Of a stretch of DNA of 64,000 nucleotides, positions 1 to 13,730 are shown in pieces. The stretch covers positions 14,799,505 through 14,863,504 of the forward strand of contig NC_064434.1 in NCBI RefSeq assembly GCF_023343835.1, in the 5' to 3' direction. The stretch is from Lagopus muta. Lineage: Eukaryota > Chordata > Aves > Galliformes > Phasianidae. The notes under the pieces were generated by a model that was given only the letters and a program-made list of their open reading frames with translations, was not told where the DNA came from and ran no database searches. Positions within the stretch are counted from its first letter, which is position 1. Each line of letters starts with the position of its first letter. The position numbers were made by a program, and so were the translations under genes.

Positions 1-390
1 TGAGTTTATATCCCTTCCCAATAAAAGTTCACTTACACTCCTGCCTTTGTAGTTCTGGTATTCACTTGACTATGTATTAGAAGCAGCATGTTACTGCCGG
101 AGTACAGGCAGTGCTTTTTGGCAGACTAAAGTGCATGTCATTTCTTAATACACTGGAATGGGAAAACCAATTGAAGTTCACATGTCCAAGTATAAAATTT
201 AGTACTTTTCCATGCAGGTTTGTGCACATGTGAGAAGGTGTCAAGTTTGTCCAGTGATTGTTATTTAGAGAGTTCGGACCACTATTGTGTGTTGCTAATC
301 ATTGATTGTAGTCCCAAAAAAGCCTTGTGAAAATGTTATGCCCTCTGTAACAGCAAAGTAACATTAAATAAAATTACATTTTATAAACCA
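1..390 (+). other. YWHAQ: probable 3' UTR end of YWHAQ (14-3-3 theta)
   Basis: No coding sequence is visible. The stretch is AT-rich and contains two canonical AATAAA signals (20-25 and 367-372); the second is followed by a TG-rich stretch, as at a cleavage site. In vertebrates YWHAQ lies just upstream of ADAM17 on the same strand, and the spacing here (about 23 kb from this site to the ADAM17 promoter) is similar to that in mammals. The assignment is inference from gene order and 3'-end signals, not from recognised UTR sequence. Confidence 0.35.
367..372 (+). terminator. polyadenylation signal AATAAA
   Basis: Canonical hexamer in an AT-rich context, followed within about 30 bases by a TG-rich element. 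It probably ends the upstream + strand gene (YWHAQ by synteny). A second AATAAA is at 20-25. Confidence 0.4.
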
Positions 391-3300
391 CTCACTGTTG
401 GCTTGTAACAATTCCATGTAATTGCTTAAGGGCTAAACTCAAATATCTCGTGCTAGAAGTGTTGTTCTCCAATTGAGTGCATACTTGTAAAAAGTCTGCT
501 CTTAAACTCGTTTTTGAGCAATGTGCATCTTATGAAAATATCCTGGATAACTTTTCATAGTTAACCTGACATGTGGACTTCTCAATAACTAAATCTACTT
601 GAGCTAATGGCTTCACCTTATTAATTACTTAAAGACAAAACAAAAAACACCCAAGTAGCCAATTTTTGGATGTTTTTCCCTGGCTTGCAAATTCTCTCTT
701 CTAAATTATGCCTTTTTTGTAATCTCTTGAAATCTTGAAACTCTCATTTGTCTTCCTGCTCTCTCTGCCCTCCTCCCCCCAAACTCATGGTTGTTGTTAC
801 TATTTTATGGTATTCCAGATGCAGCTTTAGGAGTGCTGAGGAATTCTTCCTCTAGAACGTTAGTTTTTGTGCTGCCGCGTCATAATCTGCTTTCTTTTGT
901 TCTTAGACTGCTTTTAGTACTACAGGTTCCCCAGTTTTTGGAGCTTTTGTAATAACACACTGCTCTGTGGGTTTCTGTGTATGTTGTTGGTTGGTTTTTT
1001 TTTGCTTAGATCATGTCAGAGTTTTTTCCTAAATCTCTACCTCTTAGTTCCCCATGTTGATGGGTTTTTGAAGATATTTAACTCCTTTTAGTGTCCTGGC
1101 TAGACAGGATATGACATTATGGAAAATGACATACTGCTAGTCTGTGTAGGTTTCTGATGGTACATCTTCCACCTTCCATCTGTTTTGTTCATTCTTTTGA
1201 GCGTGCACAATGAGTATTCCTACAATAAAACTGTTCAGATTATATATGCTTCAACTGACATGCATTGCTTTAAGAAAATTAATGTATCAATTCCATTTTC
1301 TTCATTCAGTCACTTTGAATTGCTGTCAAAGTATTGTGTGGCAGGATTCTACATAAACTCATATGCTTCTTAATTGGTGTTTTGGTATCATAATTTCTTC
1401 CCCTCCCCCACACATTCCCTATTGATCCTTTGTTTCGTAAAGGTTTTAATTGCTCTCATTCTCCTGTAAACATATTTCAGTATATATACACTAGCAGGCA
1501 GCATCAGCCTCAATTAAGAGTTTGCTTTTGAGTTGCTCTTCTGTAATACTGTCTCAGCATGCACTACATTGTCAGCTGATGCTTTGCTTTTTATTTCTTC
1601 CCTTTGCAGTGTGCAAAGTGAGTTGTCAGTGTTTGTTACAGCAGCACTGTTTGGGCCTTGTTATCTACATTACAGCTTAATTTGTTAGATGTTCTTTCTA
1701 ATGTCTGTCAAAATGGAGGCTTCCAGCTGCTGCCTGTCTACTGCATCTGCGTTCTGTGCAAAGGATGCATCTTGAAACAGCAGTACCAGCCCTTGAATGT
1801 TAATAATACTGAGTGCAGTACCTTCTCATACTGTTATATTGAGAAGGCAACGAAAAGTTTAGGGAAATAAGATGATGATAAAAAAATAAATACTAGGCTA
1901 TCATTTCTTAAATGCCTTTGGAAAGTCCCCCGTCCCCCAGGTAAATGCCATTATTAGCACAGCACCCAGGCTAATGAAACACATTTGTGTGGTGTTACGG
2001 TTCCCAGTTGCAGGAGATAATTTGCACTTGGGTGCTGCCCCACCTCACCTAAGAGGACAGCATGCCCCACAGCTGAGGAAACACAGGGCAGGCTCACAGA
2101 TCCAATCCTGAGCCCTACGTGTTCTTTGCAAGAATACAGCTTTGCACACATACATCTGACAACATGAACCAAGACTCCTTAGTAAAAAGAATTGCCTTGC
2201 TGAAGGTGGGATTTTCACTTGCTGTAAACATTTGTGTACAGTAAATTCTTATGGGGTGGAGTTTGTTTTAATCTCTGCAGAGGATTTCCCAGTGGTGCAG
2301 TACTCACCTCAGCTCCCTCAGTTTTTTCAGACTCCTGTGGAAAGGCTGGGCTCTGGATTCCTTACTGCTGTGCCAGATGGGCCGTGGTGGTGGAGATGGT
2401 GCCTCACTCGAAGCAGTTTTCTGTCTTTTCAGGTATTTGCACAGTAACTCAGCTCAGCAGTGAAACAGAATTTTGTGTTTCCCGGTATCTTTACTGAAAT
2501 GTCAACATCCACCGTCGTCTTTCTGAGTCTAGCTTGGTGTGTTACAAAGCTGTTTATTGTAGCAGAAGATAAAATATTTTATGATTGTGTGAAGCATGCA
2601 GCTCTACTCTGCTGTGTTGATTCAGGAAACCAGAACATACAGAATATTGGGTGAACATACAGAATATATCAGTGATTTCACTGTTAATCTGGTTTTCAAG
2701 TGTGGGCCACACAGCTGAATATCTTAACTGTGAGAGTCATCTTATGCCACCTGAACTTACAGCCCATCTGCACAGAATTCCTTATCAAATCATAAGTTAG
2801 CCAGTAAATCATCATATGTAGAAAACATGGAAACTTGAAGTTCCTGTCTGACATTACTGGAAGGCCTCAAACCTGAAATCCCAATTCTGCAAATGAAGTC
2901 CCAGACTTATGTAATAAGATCTCCTGCCCTCTATTGTATGAGTGTAGCTAGGTGACGTGACTGCTGTGAGCTTCAGCAATTACAGCTTGGCCAGCTTTCA
3001 GATGAATAGAATGCCAGTGTGGGAAGGGTGAAATGCTAGTACCAGATTTGGATGACTGCCATGATATTTTTCCACTGTACTGGGATGCCTGTAAGTTCAT
3101 AGAGTTATGTCTTCTGGTCTTTCTGTGCCAGAATCCTGAAATGGAGAGGACAATTTGAGTACATTTCTGATCATAGAGTGTGGTCTCACACTGTGTGACT
3201 GAGTGCTTCGAAATTCACATTTCTGCATGGGAAAGCTTGTTGAAAGCAGGCTTGTCTCCAGCATAGTGTGTGATCTGACATCAGTGTCAGAATCATCTGA

Positions 3301-4131
3301 GCTAGAGATTCTGTAAATGCCATTAGAAGTGGCTCATAAACTCTTACAGATGATATTCTCAGTTGCACAGTCTCCCTACTTAGTTAAAGCCTCGTTCCTT
3401 CTGTTGTGGTGACCACAGCTGTAAAATCCCTCTAAATCTGCAAAGGGACAGTTTGTAAAACCTGCTGGATGAGGGTGCGGTGTGCCTTTTTTCCCCCCCT
3501 CTTCTCTCCAGTTTTCAATTAAGGTATGACTGCTGATCTTATTATTGCTAAGCCGGGTCTGTCAGAACTGTCGTAAGCCTGTTGGAAGCAATAGAAGAGC
3601 TAGCTATGGCCATGGAAAAGGTGGAGGAACAGGAGAAAGGAAGTGTTCTCCTGTGCTCTAAACAAGCTTATGCAGTTCATTTGGTAAATGGTATTCAGAC
3701 GAAATGGCCCTGTACAAGACTGTGCTGGTTTCAATGGTTTCAGTTGCTGACAGTGTCACTTAATTCACCTTTAATATTAGAATTAATCAGTTTAGATACA
3801 CAACCAGTGCATTTAGATACAGCTCAATTTTTACAGATCAGGCCTTTAGAAGGATTTTCTGCCAGCTCTGTTGACGCTGGCTTTAGATCTGCCATTGCAA
3901 ACTGCACTGTTATGCTGAAGTTTCTCGTGTGTGAATATATATACATCATTTGAAAGTGGAATCGCAAATATGCCAAAAATTGATGATTTTTTCAGCAATT
4001 TTGGAACCTGTTTTCAAACTCCTGTATCAAAGCAGCGAGGCTGCGTGTTTTTTTCTGTTCACAGGACCATGTTCAGGCAATGAATCAAAATGCACAGTGT
4101 TATTTGCCATAGCTTGAGTTAGCACTGCACC
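391..4131. other. intergenic, no gene recognised
   Basis: AT-rich sequence with scattered short open frames, none with codon bias, splice structure or a family I recognise. A 15-base direct repeat (GAACATACAGAATAT) occurs at 2633-2647 and 2653-2667. The longest open frame (3582-3953, about 120 codons) has no recognisable domain and no flanking splice signals. Confidence 0.5.
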
Positions 4132-4884
4132 ATCTGCACTTTGGGCACAACAACCCCATGCAGCGTTATAGGCTTGGGGATGAGTGGTTGGATGACTGTG
4201 AAGAGGAAAGGGACCTGGGGGTGTTGGTTGATGCTCGGCTGAACATGAGCCAACAGTGTGCCCAGGTGGCCAAGAGGGCCAACGGCATCCTGGCCTGCAT
4301 TAGAAATGGTGTGGCCAGCAGGAGCAGGGAGGTGATCATCCCCTGTACTCAGCAGTGGTGAGGCCGCACCTCGAGTGCTGTGTTCAGTTTTGGGCCCCTC
4401 ACTGCAAGAAAGACATTGAGGCCCTGGAACGTGTTCAAAGGAGGGCAACGAAACTGGTGAGGGGTCTGGAGCACAGGGCTTATGAGGAGCGGCTGAGGGA
4501 GCTGGGATTGTTCAGTCTGGAGAAGAGGAAGCTCAGGGGAGACCTCATTGCACTCTACAACTTCCTGAAGGGAGGTTGTGGTGCAAAAGGGTCTGGCCTC
4601 TTCTCCCAGGCAAATAGTAGGACCCGAGGAAACGGCAAGAAGTTATACCAGAGGAGGTTTAGGTTGGATATTAGGAGAAACTTTTTCTCTCAAAGGGTGG
4701 TCAGGCACTGCAATGGCTGCCCAGGGAGGTGGTGGAGTCGCCATCCCTGGCAGTGTTCAAGAGGTGTCTGGATGAGGAGCTACGAGAGATGGTTTAGTAG
4801 CTTGTGGTACTAATAGGAATGGGAGGGTGGTTGGACTGGATGATCTTGCAGGTCGTTTCCAACCTTGTGATTCTGTGATTCTGC
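4132..4884 (+). repeat. CR1 LINE, 5'-truncated, frameshifted
   Basis: Reads as the C-terminal part of the CR1 reverse transcriptase: [42 protein letters not shown] and [15 protein letters not shown] in order. The copy starts inside the RT and ends with the CR1 3' tail (GGACTGGATGATCTTGCAGG, then TGATTCTGTGATTCTG). The reading frame shifts near 4340, so it is a dead 3' fragment. Confidence 0.9.
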
Positions 4885-5288
4885 CCCTCTCCATGCCTCG
4901 TTTTCAGCCCAGCCTCTTGATAGGGCACTTCTGTAACACTGTGAGCAATGGCTGCGTGCCCAGGGCTGGGCCAGGCCACACAGTGGGGCAGAGCCACTGC
5001 ACTGGTGGCAGGAGGCAGCTGCGGGATGGGCTGTGGCAGGCAGTAGGCAGCCTGCGGGCCTCGGGTTAAATGTGCCTGGCCTTGCCCTTCCTTCCTGCTC
5101 ACTACTCCAAGGACCTGGAGTGACGATCAGGTGTGCGGTGTATTGGGGAGAGGTGCTGCTGCTCTTGGAGGCAGCTCTAGTTCTCATCTCTTGCACCTTG
5201 AAGGTACCCGTAGGAAGGGGGTGGGCTCTGCACATTGTGTCCAGGAGTGTGGAGGGGAGAGGTGCTGCTAAATGATTGCCAGTGCAAA

Positions 5289-5819
5289 TACGAGGGCTGC
5301 TCCGAAAGTAATGCCTCCTCTTTTATCTGGTGGCCAACAATGTCAAAGGGGGATGTTGGTGGTATGGTAGAGGTTGAACTTTCCCACCATTATTCCATTA
5401 CATGTTGTTGCTGTGTGACAGATGGCAGCAGGGGGGCACTCTGACACAATGGCATTTGAAACGGAAGTGCGTATGAAGCAAAGGTGTGTCACTGAATTCC
5501 TCCATGCAGAAATAATTGCACCCACTGACATTCATTGATGCTTGCTGAACATTTGTGGAGACCAAGCAGTGGATGTGAGCTCAATGAGGCAGTGGGTGCA
5601 GCAGTGACATGAAAGGCAAGCTGCATTCTGGACAGCCGTGCACACTGTTACATGCAAAGCATGCAGGTTCTTGTTCACTGCTGGTGAAAAAGCAGAGCTA
5701 ATGGTGGTTGAAAAATAGTGTTTTGTAGCTGAGAATTTGCTCTATCAAACAGTGTTATTGTGCTCTTTGTTTTAACTTCTATGCAACTAAACAGGAGGCA
5801 TTACTTTCGGAGCAATCTA
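5289..5819 (+). mobile_element. Galluhop-type mariner, internally deleted
   Basis: The left end starts CGAGGGCTGCTCCGAAAGTA and the right end carries the inverted copy (GGAGGCATTACTTTCGGAGC); these are mariner terminal inverted repeats of the chicken Galluhop type. Inside, 5465-5610 still reads as the N-terminal DNA-binding part of a mariner transposase (VRMKQRCVTEFLH, then APTDIH before a stop), and after a junction near 5650 only a C-terminal remnant follows. At about 530 bp against about 1.2 kb for a full element, it is a non-autonomous deletion derivative. The outermost bases of the right end are eroded. Confidence 0.85.
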
Positions 5820-8800
5820 CATATTGGTAAGGCAAGAAAAGGGAAAGGAGTTCAAAGATCAGAGTAACACTGAATGCTGAGAGCCCTCTCTTACTATTGC
5901 TTCCAACATGGAAATAACTTCAGGTATCTTTTTACTTTCAACACAGTGATGCAGGGGTGTGCAGAGGCATGAAGGTTCTTCTGTGGCCAAGGCCGACCAT
6001 GTGCTTACAGCTGTGGGTAGAGAGTGTACCTTTCTTTTACAAGGAAAAATGTATGTGCTGCTCTGTATTGAATGCACAGTCATCTCCAGTGGAGCTGTGG
6101 AATGTGCTTCAAATCCAGCAGCTTTAATACACAGCAAAATAATGATTTATAGAAATATGTAAATAAATGGTTCCTATGGAGAAGAAAGCACCAAGTGTGC
6201 CAACCTAACAAGCAAAGAATTTTGCTTCAAAGCGGGACAATGTTTGCCATGGTTTATGTACTTAAACAAGGTGGAAGGAGAGCTGCTGGATCCTCGCTTC
6301 ACACAGGCACCACACAGCATGTTTACAAAGCCTCACGTTTAGATTCTCTTCTTCCTCTGCTACTGGAAGCTTGATCCAGGTCGTCGCTCTGCTGATAGCT
6401 AGAATCTAAATGAAAAGCTCATTCTTGGTCAGTTTATACCCATTTGTTTATGCATTAGTTCTGCCTGTTGGCTAAACCAGCCATGCTCAATAAGCATTCC
6501 ACTGTCGGGAGGGCTGCATCTTGGATTGATGGATGAGAGTGCTCCAGGCACCTTTTGTGCTCTGCAGGAATGGTAGGAATTGGGAGCTTCAATGTATCTG
6601 AAACAGTAATTAGTTGTCAGAGGCAGATCTCAAGGCTGCACATCATTTTGCTCCAAGTTTTGCTGATTTTAGTAGGAATTCTGTTGATAGAAGGTCAGCA
6701 ATTGTTCCATTTTCATTTTGTAAATGATAATTTCATAGGCAAAGAGAGCATTTTGTTTTGTGCTTCTGCACAAAATCTATTTAAAAGGTAAAATAGCCAT
6801 GGGAGGGAGAATCTTTACATTCTAATCTTGGTTGCCTAATAGAACGATCTATAATCAATGTGTGCACTGACATTCAAAATGAATAAACATATTTTTTTCC
6901 TAAATTGTTGCTCTTTATAAGGGCGGTTTACTTGTCGCTACTCTGCTTTAAAAGACAGAAGTTGTTAGTCACAGGCAGGCAGTGTTGCTCATCTGTCCAT
7001 CCTAACTGATGGATGAACTGCAAATACTATTTTTGCCCAATTAGAACCAGAGGAGAAAAGGCTGTTTGTTCTTGTCTAAGCAGCATCCAATTTTAAAGAT
7101 CTGAGGTCTGTATCAGCATCTGGAAACTTCATACTTGATTCCTTGACTCTAAGTTTCACTCGAAGAGACAATTAGGCAGGCCTCACTGCTGATAAAATCA
7201 GTAAATCAGTAGAGCTAAGCAGTGCAATAAGAATAGTGGGAAAGAATATGACGATTCAGTGGATCTGAAGCGCTAGAATGGGGTTTTGTTTTTCCCCAGT
7301 AGCATGAAATTGCTGTGCCCAAAAACACTATAGTAGTGTATTCTGCTGTTAATGACATCTTTCCGTGCAGGTGGAGTCTAAAATCCTGTTACTTCAAGAA
7401 AGCTGGTTGAACTGGTTTATGTCAGAGTGAATCTCATCATTTTTATTTCAGTAAATCTTCACAATGGACTTACATACACTTTTTTTGGATGCTTACACGT
7501 GTTCCAGAGAAACCATACTTGAAATGTTGGCCGTACTTTCATGACTGATGACTTCTTTAAACAACATTTTGTAGCTGTGTGCTTTAAGAACTATGTAAAA
7601 ACATGGAATGAAGCCCATTAAAATTAAAACCAGGCCAAGCATTATTTTTCTGAAAGAACTGCAGAGTGTACTCATACACTTTTAAAGATAAGTAGCGTGG
7701 TAAGAGCCCGATGGTGACTTCTGGGTTTATGGGAACGTTACTTCATTTCTCCTATTTGCTTGTAGTCCTGAGTTTAATTTGCTGGAGACAAAAGGGAAAG
7801 CTACATGGATTAAATTGCTGACTTGTTAAGGCAACTGTGGAGAGTAATCTGTGTAATTCCTTAAGTCAGAAACACCTGCGGGGACTCTTCTTTCTTTAGT
7901 GGGAGAGGGAAAAGGCTCTTCACTAAGAAAATCTACAGTTCTGGTGGGATACAAAAAGCCACTAAATGTACTGACATGCATGTGAGGTTGCAGCAGTTGT
8001 CTTTCCAGAGACTTTCTAGAGAAGAAATTACTCATTTTGTTGTGATGTGCTTGTTTCTGAACTGCTGGGTTTCTGCTGAAGATCCTTAAATGCTCTTGAG
8101 TCCTATCCGGTAAAAATGTTGTTGTGAGGGTGCCATGCAAACAAAATCCTCCAGAGAAAGATAATGATCTGAAAACGTCACTCAAGAACTGATGTAGATA
8201 AGCACATGGAAGCAGAGAAATCTGAGAATCTGGTGGCAGGAGGAGATGCCACAGCAAAGCTGAGCAATGTTAAGAGAATCCTTGCCTGATTTAAGAAAGT
8301 GAATCTTTAAGTGAAACTACATTGGTGAAAAACATGCTAACGAGGAAAGGAGATCGATCTGTCAGGAAACATTTGGGCTGTCAAACCACTGGAGTTACTT
8401 GATTAGTGTTGTCAAGGGACTAACAGACAGCATTCTCATACAGGTTACTGGTGATACAGCTGTTGAAAGGAAAGTAGTTTGCCATTTCCTTGCATTAAGC
8501 GCTATAGCTATTTTTCCTTTCTTTTTTTCTTCTTAATAAACCAATCCTGCTTAATAAATCAGTGCTGCCACGCTGAGATGTTTAGCCGAAGGATGGGGAC
8601 TCAAAGCCTTAAAGTAGTCAAGGCAGCCTTGAGTCCCGCAGTCAGTGCAAGTGCTGAGTCTCCTGATGGGAGGCTGCTTCCTAACCAGCTAACAAACAGC
8701 ACTAGTTGCTTGTTGCTTTAGCAGGAAACCCATTGTTCCATTTGTAGAATTGTGTCATGGAAACTATTTCCTGGATGAGTGAAAACAGTGACCCCAATTA

Positions 8801-11800
8801 TCTCAAATATTGCACTTTTTTTTTTCCCCTCAGAAATATTTTACTAATTGAGACTGATATATTCTGACATTTGGTGTTTCTGTCCTCTCCTTCTTTCCTT
8901 CTTGCCTTCTTTCCTTCTTCCCTTCTTTTTCCTTTCTACATATTTAAAATTGTTAGCTCTGAGTCTCCAATTCTCAGTAAGCATTTTTGTCCCAACAGGA
9001 CTCCTCAGCAGCTCTGGCAGTTAGAAGGAAAAGGGACTCTGAATTGCATTTCCATCTTACAGAGGACAGTTGGAAAGATAACTGTGTGGGAAGTGATCCA
9101 CTGCAGGGAGCAGCCATGCCCTGGCAGTGAGGATGGACCAGATGACCTAATTTTTCTTTTCCATTAGAGCTGTCTCTGATTCCACAGCTAGTCATGCAAG
9201 CAATGGCCGACAATAGGGATAAAAAAAATACGGAAAATGTATCTCCTTGTGTAACAAATGAAGCTAACTGAACTTGATTCCATCACCTTGCAAGGACGGA
9301 TTAATTGAACCCCACATAGTTTTCTACGTTTATGTTGGTCTGTCAGATGAAACCTTTAAAAATGACTTGCCATCTCCTTGGCCTGGAATTCAGAACTGCT
9401 GTCTCAGCTGCGTGAGACATCTGTTTGATGCAGCTGATGGATGAGTGTGAGCAAGATGGGAGAAAAACGAGCTCAAAGAAACAGTTGCAGGGATAATCAT
9501 TGCTCGGTCCTGTGTAACGATGTGCCGACTACTTCTACATTACAGTGTCTTGTATCCAAATGACAAGTGCAAGGGGTGCCAACTAACACCAGGATGTTGG
9601 TTAAAACAGTGTTAAGGCTGCTTTTTGCTACTGTTCCTGGATCAGCCACGAGCCGGCTGTCATACTGCAAAGATTTTTTATTTTTATTTATTTATTTACT
9701 TGCAAGTAAAACCTCCCCTGACATTTGGTTGCATGTGCCTTTCCCATCACTTGGTGCTTCTTGCTGACTGACTGTTCCCGCTCCATCACCCAGCCTGTGG
9801 TCTCCCAGTGTTGGATCTTATCTGATGTGTCAAGAATTTCAGGATAAGTGTCTACATAACACACAACATTCTCATTGGACAGGTCTTTGAAATATTTAAT
9901 TGCTATAACTTCAAACTATAGAGTTTTTGTGTGGAATTTCATTCCCGCCTTACGTATCCCATTTGTATCATTCTCTGTAAGCACTGTTCATACCATACCT
10001 ACAAAAAAACCCCATACCTACAGAGATACGTATCTCTTTTAGCATTAAAATGAGAGCAGATTACAAGACAGCAAGTAAGACTTCCAACTGCATGAAGAGA
10101 GATGCTGAGGGTAAATGTTTTGATGGGAAACTATACAAAACAGCCACATAACCTGAAAGCAGATGTTCATCCTTGAGATTCGGCACAACTCTGATCTACA
10201 AACACTGCATGGATGGTGGTAAGCAGCCAACACCCTCGAGGAATTTTCCACTCAGATCAATATTGCAAGAAGCGGCATCATTTTTATTTCCTTCTTTTTA
10301 ATCTGGAGTTAAGTGCTCATTGCTGGAAGTTTATTTCATGTAATTTACATGACAGCGGAAACCTTGGGTCTTTGCAGTGTCACAGAATCATAGAATGGCC
10401 AATCTCTCCTGAATTCTCCTGACTCTCAGTCTTATTTCTGTTGGCATTGTTTGTTACAGGATGTTGGAAATACATTTTGTAGCCCAGGTATGAGGGAGGA
10501 GTAAATGTTTTGTGAAGCAGTCTTCCTTGGGAGGATTAGACTCGGTTACCAGCCCTGTGTTCCAGCTCCTTTCTCCTTGTGAGGGCAGATGTGCTCTGTC
10601 CACACGGCCTCTTGTGGAGCCGGAGACAAGGATGAGATGTAGGGACGTCAGTTGTTTTCCATGCCCTGCATTCCCATCATAAAGCATGTCCCTGTGTAGT
10701 CCTATCCCAATTTCCAAAACACAATAAGAAAACAATCTTCAAGCTCTTAATTGCTGTATAAATAAATACGTGTGCATGATAAAATCTTACTGGTTAGTAA
10801 GAAAAGAAATCTGATAATGGAAAAAAGCTTAACTGTAGAAACATGGAATGCCTCAGTTAATACTAAAGGCCCTTTGTGGAAAGAATGACCAAAAATTCAA
10901 AATCCTACATTTAACAGCGTATTTCCAGCCTGTTGCTACTTATTTTTTTCCTTGACTTGTGAAATTATTCCATGTTTTCCTTTTCCAAATGGAATAGTGT
11001 GATTATTGCTGTCCAAGAAAAGACAAAACTAAATGAGACAAAGGTAACTAGTAGATGCAGTCTGACATATTTTGCTTTGTTGCTCTTCCTTGTCATTCAG
11101 CTTTCATAACCACTTGCATCCACCCATTCCCCAAACTTTTATTTGCTGTTAGTAATTGTTTACCTGCTTTCTTATTTCAAAGGTCCTTGTTCAGATCCCT
11201 GGCTTAGAAACACTAAGCACAGCTTTTAAGCAGTGTTGTGTGATGAGATGTATCAGTCTGAGCCCTATAAATTAAAGGAACCCAAAGGCTGTGCTGATTT
11301 ATACTTGCTTGCAGTGGCGCATGAGGACTATTTCATTAAATTGAAATTGCTATGATAGAAAGCTCCAGCAGCAACCTGTTATCTCTAACTGTGCTTCCTA
11401 TGCTGACAACCAGTTACTGCACTGCCTCCATCCCTCTGAGGCCACAGTTATGCGGTCGATTTAATCCAACAAAAACTGTATCGCTCCTTAAACCTTCTGC
11501 CTTCTCGTCTGTGCTCGTCCCCAGTGCCTCCCTTAGTCTGACATTAGGCAGCCTGGATGCAAAACTGGGGATGAAAATGGACAGCTTCCACGTATCACTT
11601 CCCCAGCTGTGCGCTGACCCACAAGCAAGCTGGCTTTGGAACAGCAGAAATGTGTGGGAGGAGAGATGAGGAGGGCTATCCCTGCCTGTGGGAATGCAAA
11701 TTGGGTTGGACTAATGTGGGCATGTAAGGGAAGCCTGCATATGACTGAACACCCCTCTTTGTCTGACCTAGGGTAGGGTTATTTGTTCAATTTGCTGGAT

Positions 11801-12589
11801 TCTGGATTTGGTCTTATAATTTTCATGTTGGTTTAAACAAAGCGGTACCAGATTCACGCTCATGAGAGCTGCACAATAAATGTCACTTCAGAAGTAATTC
11901 TTTCCAGTACTGAAAATTTCCAAGATTCAAAAGTAAATTGCACAAAAAAAAACCAGTTGTTAAACTAAAGGACAAAAATCATCTTCATCAAGTGAGAAAC
12001 CTTAGTAACCTTAGCAGAGCTATTGGTCCAAATGACAGCCCAGAAAAACAGAGGCATAGAAAGAAAACGTATCTTACTACAGTTCTTGCTTTCTTCTTAC
12101 CTTTGCAGTTGTGTTTAGGGTTAAAAGCAAGTTTATGCACAAAAAACTAACCTTGCTTTGAGCTTGCCCATGCTTATTGTGTGGGAAGCTAATTCTGCAG
12201 TGTTCCAGAATGAAATGTCCTGGTATTAATGCCTGCAATCAAGGAAATGGGAGAGTATGGGATTAATAAAAGAAACAACTATCCACTAAAAATTAGTTCA
12301 CTAAGAGTTTAGTTGACTAAAATGAAATAATCTAGGCCAACACTCCTGTTCAGTTCATTGGGAAGCCAAGAATAGTTGGAATCCCCACCTTAAAATTGTA
12401 ACTTAAAAGATGCAGCACATTCTGGGGGAGTGAGAGGGTGGGAAAATAATAACTAATGTGCCAGCCAGTTTCAGTTCTGCTGGTGTGTGTATACTGAAAT
12501 ACATACATTGATATACATTACATATGTATTAGATATTGAATATATTTTTCTACGTATTTGTGTGTGTATATATTCACAGTGGAGTGGTG
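5820..12589. other. intergenic, no gene recognised
   Basis: About 6.8 kb of unique AT-rich DNA. Visible items are a CTTC-rich pyrimidine tract at about 8880-8938, an ATTT-rich stretch at 9673-9700, a short CR1-tail-like string at 10381-10398 and a TG/AT-rich microsatellite-like stretch at 12480-12576. Open frames here lack codon bias and splice context. Confidence 0.5.
8880..8938. repeat. polypyrimidine CTTC/CTTT tract
   Basis: An imperfect run of TTCC, CTTC and CTTT units, nearly free of purines on the + strand: a simple-sequence tract. Confidence 0.7.
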
Positions 12590-13730
12590 GTGTTGGTGGA
12601 CAAAAGAAGGGCAACTGATGTCATCCTGCTGGACTTGTGCAAGGCCTTTGACACGGTCCCACACCACATCTTTGTCTCCAAGTTGGGGATTTGAAGGCTG
12701 GACTATTCAGTGGAGAAATAACTGGTTGGCTGGTTGCTGCCAGAGGGTTGTAGTCAGAGGATCTATGTTCAGGTGGAGGCCGATGATAAGTGGGGTCCCC
12801 TAGGGGTCTGCTTTGGGACTGGTGTACTTTAATATCTTTATCAATGACTTAGGTAATCAGATTAAGTGCAGATTAAGATAAGTTTGTGGATGACACCCAG
12901 CTGAGTGTTGCAGTTGATACCATAGAAGGAAGATATGCCATCCAAAGGGACCTGGACAGGCTTGAGATGGGGGCACACGTGAACCAAATGAGGTTCAATA
13001 GGGCCAAGTGCAAGGTGTTGCACCTGGGTCAGTGCAATCCCGGATGTGAATACAGACAGGGAGAAAAACTCATTGAGAGCAGCCCTGGGGGGAAGGACTT
13101 GGGGGTCCTGATGGACAAAAAGCTGGACAGGAGCTGACAGTACTCCAGGCTGCCTCAAAAGTCAGGTGGCCAGCAGGGTGAGGGAAGTGATTTTTCCCTT
13201 CTACTATACCCTCAAGAGGCCCCCTCTGAAGTACTGTGCCCAGGCCTGGAGCCCTCAGCACAAGAAAGATGTGGAGTGGGTCCAGAGGAGACCACGAGGA
13301 TGCTCAGAGGACTGGAACACTTCTCCTGTGAAGACAGGCTGAGGGAGTTGGGTTTGTTCAGCCTGGAGAAGAGAAGGCTTGAGGTGACCCCATTGTGGCC
13401 TTCCAATACTTAAAGCTTGTAGTCAGGAGGGAGATTGATTTTTTACAGTTTGATAGCAATAGGACAAGGACAAACAGTTTTAAACTAAGAGATTTATATT
13501 AGATGTTAGGGGGAAATTTTTCACTCAGAGGGTGGTGAGGTGCTGGCAAAGGCTGCCCAGAGAAGCTGCGGATGCCCTGGAGGCATTCAAGGTCAGGTTG
13601 AATGTGGCCCTAAGCAGCCTGATCTACTGCCTGGTCTAGTGGTTGGCAATCCTGGAGGTTGGAATTAGCTCATCCCTAAGGTCCCTTCCAACCCAAACCA
13701 TTTTATGATTCTTTGATGATTCTGTGATTT
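12590..13730 (+). repeat. CR1 LINE, longer 5'-truncated copy
   Basis: About 1.14 kb on the + strand. It begins in the reverse transcriptase ([14 protein letters not shown] is readable) and passes the catalytic box, which reads FVDDT where FADDT is usual. It then shows [19 protein letters not shown] and [12 protein letters not shown], and ends with the CR1 tail (TTTTATGATTCTTTGATGATTCTGTGATT). Several frameshifts and a deletion after the KKLD block make it inactive. Confidence 0.9.

Noticed and set aside
9090-9170. Possible very old CR1 3' end (GGATGGACCAGATGACCTAA)
   Set aside because: Only about 20 bases look like CR1 and the usual downstream tail is absent.
10381-10402. CR1-tail-like string CACAGAATCATAGAATGG
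   Set aside because: It matches the inverted CR1 tail, but the sequence beyond it is not recognisable CR1, so the call is too short to support.
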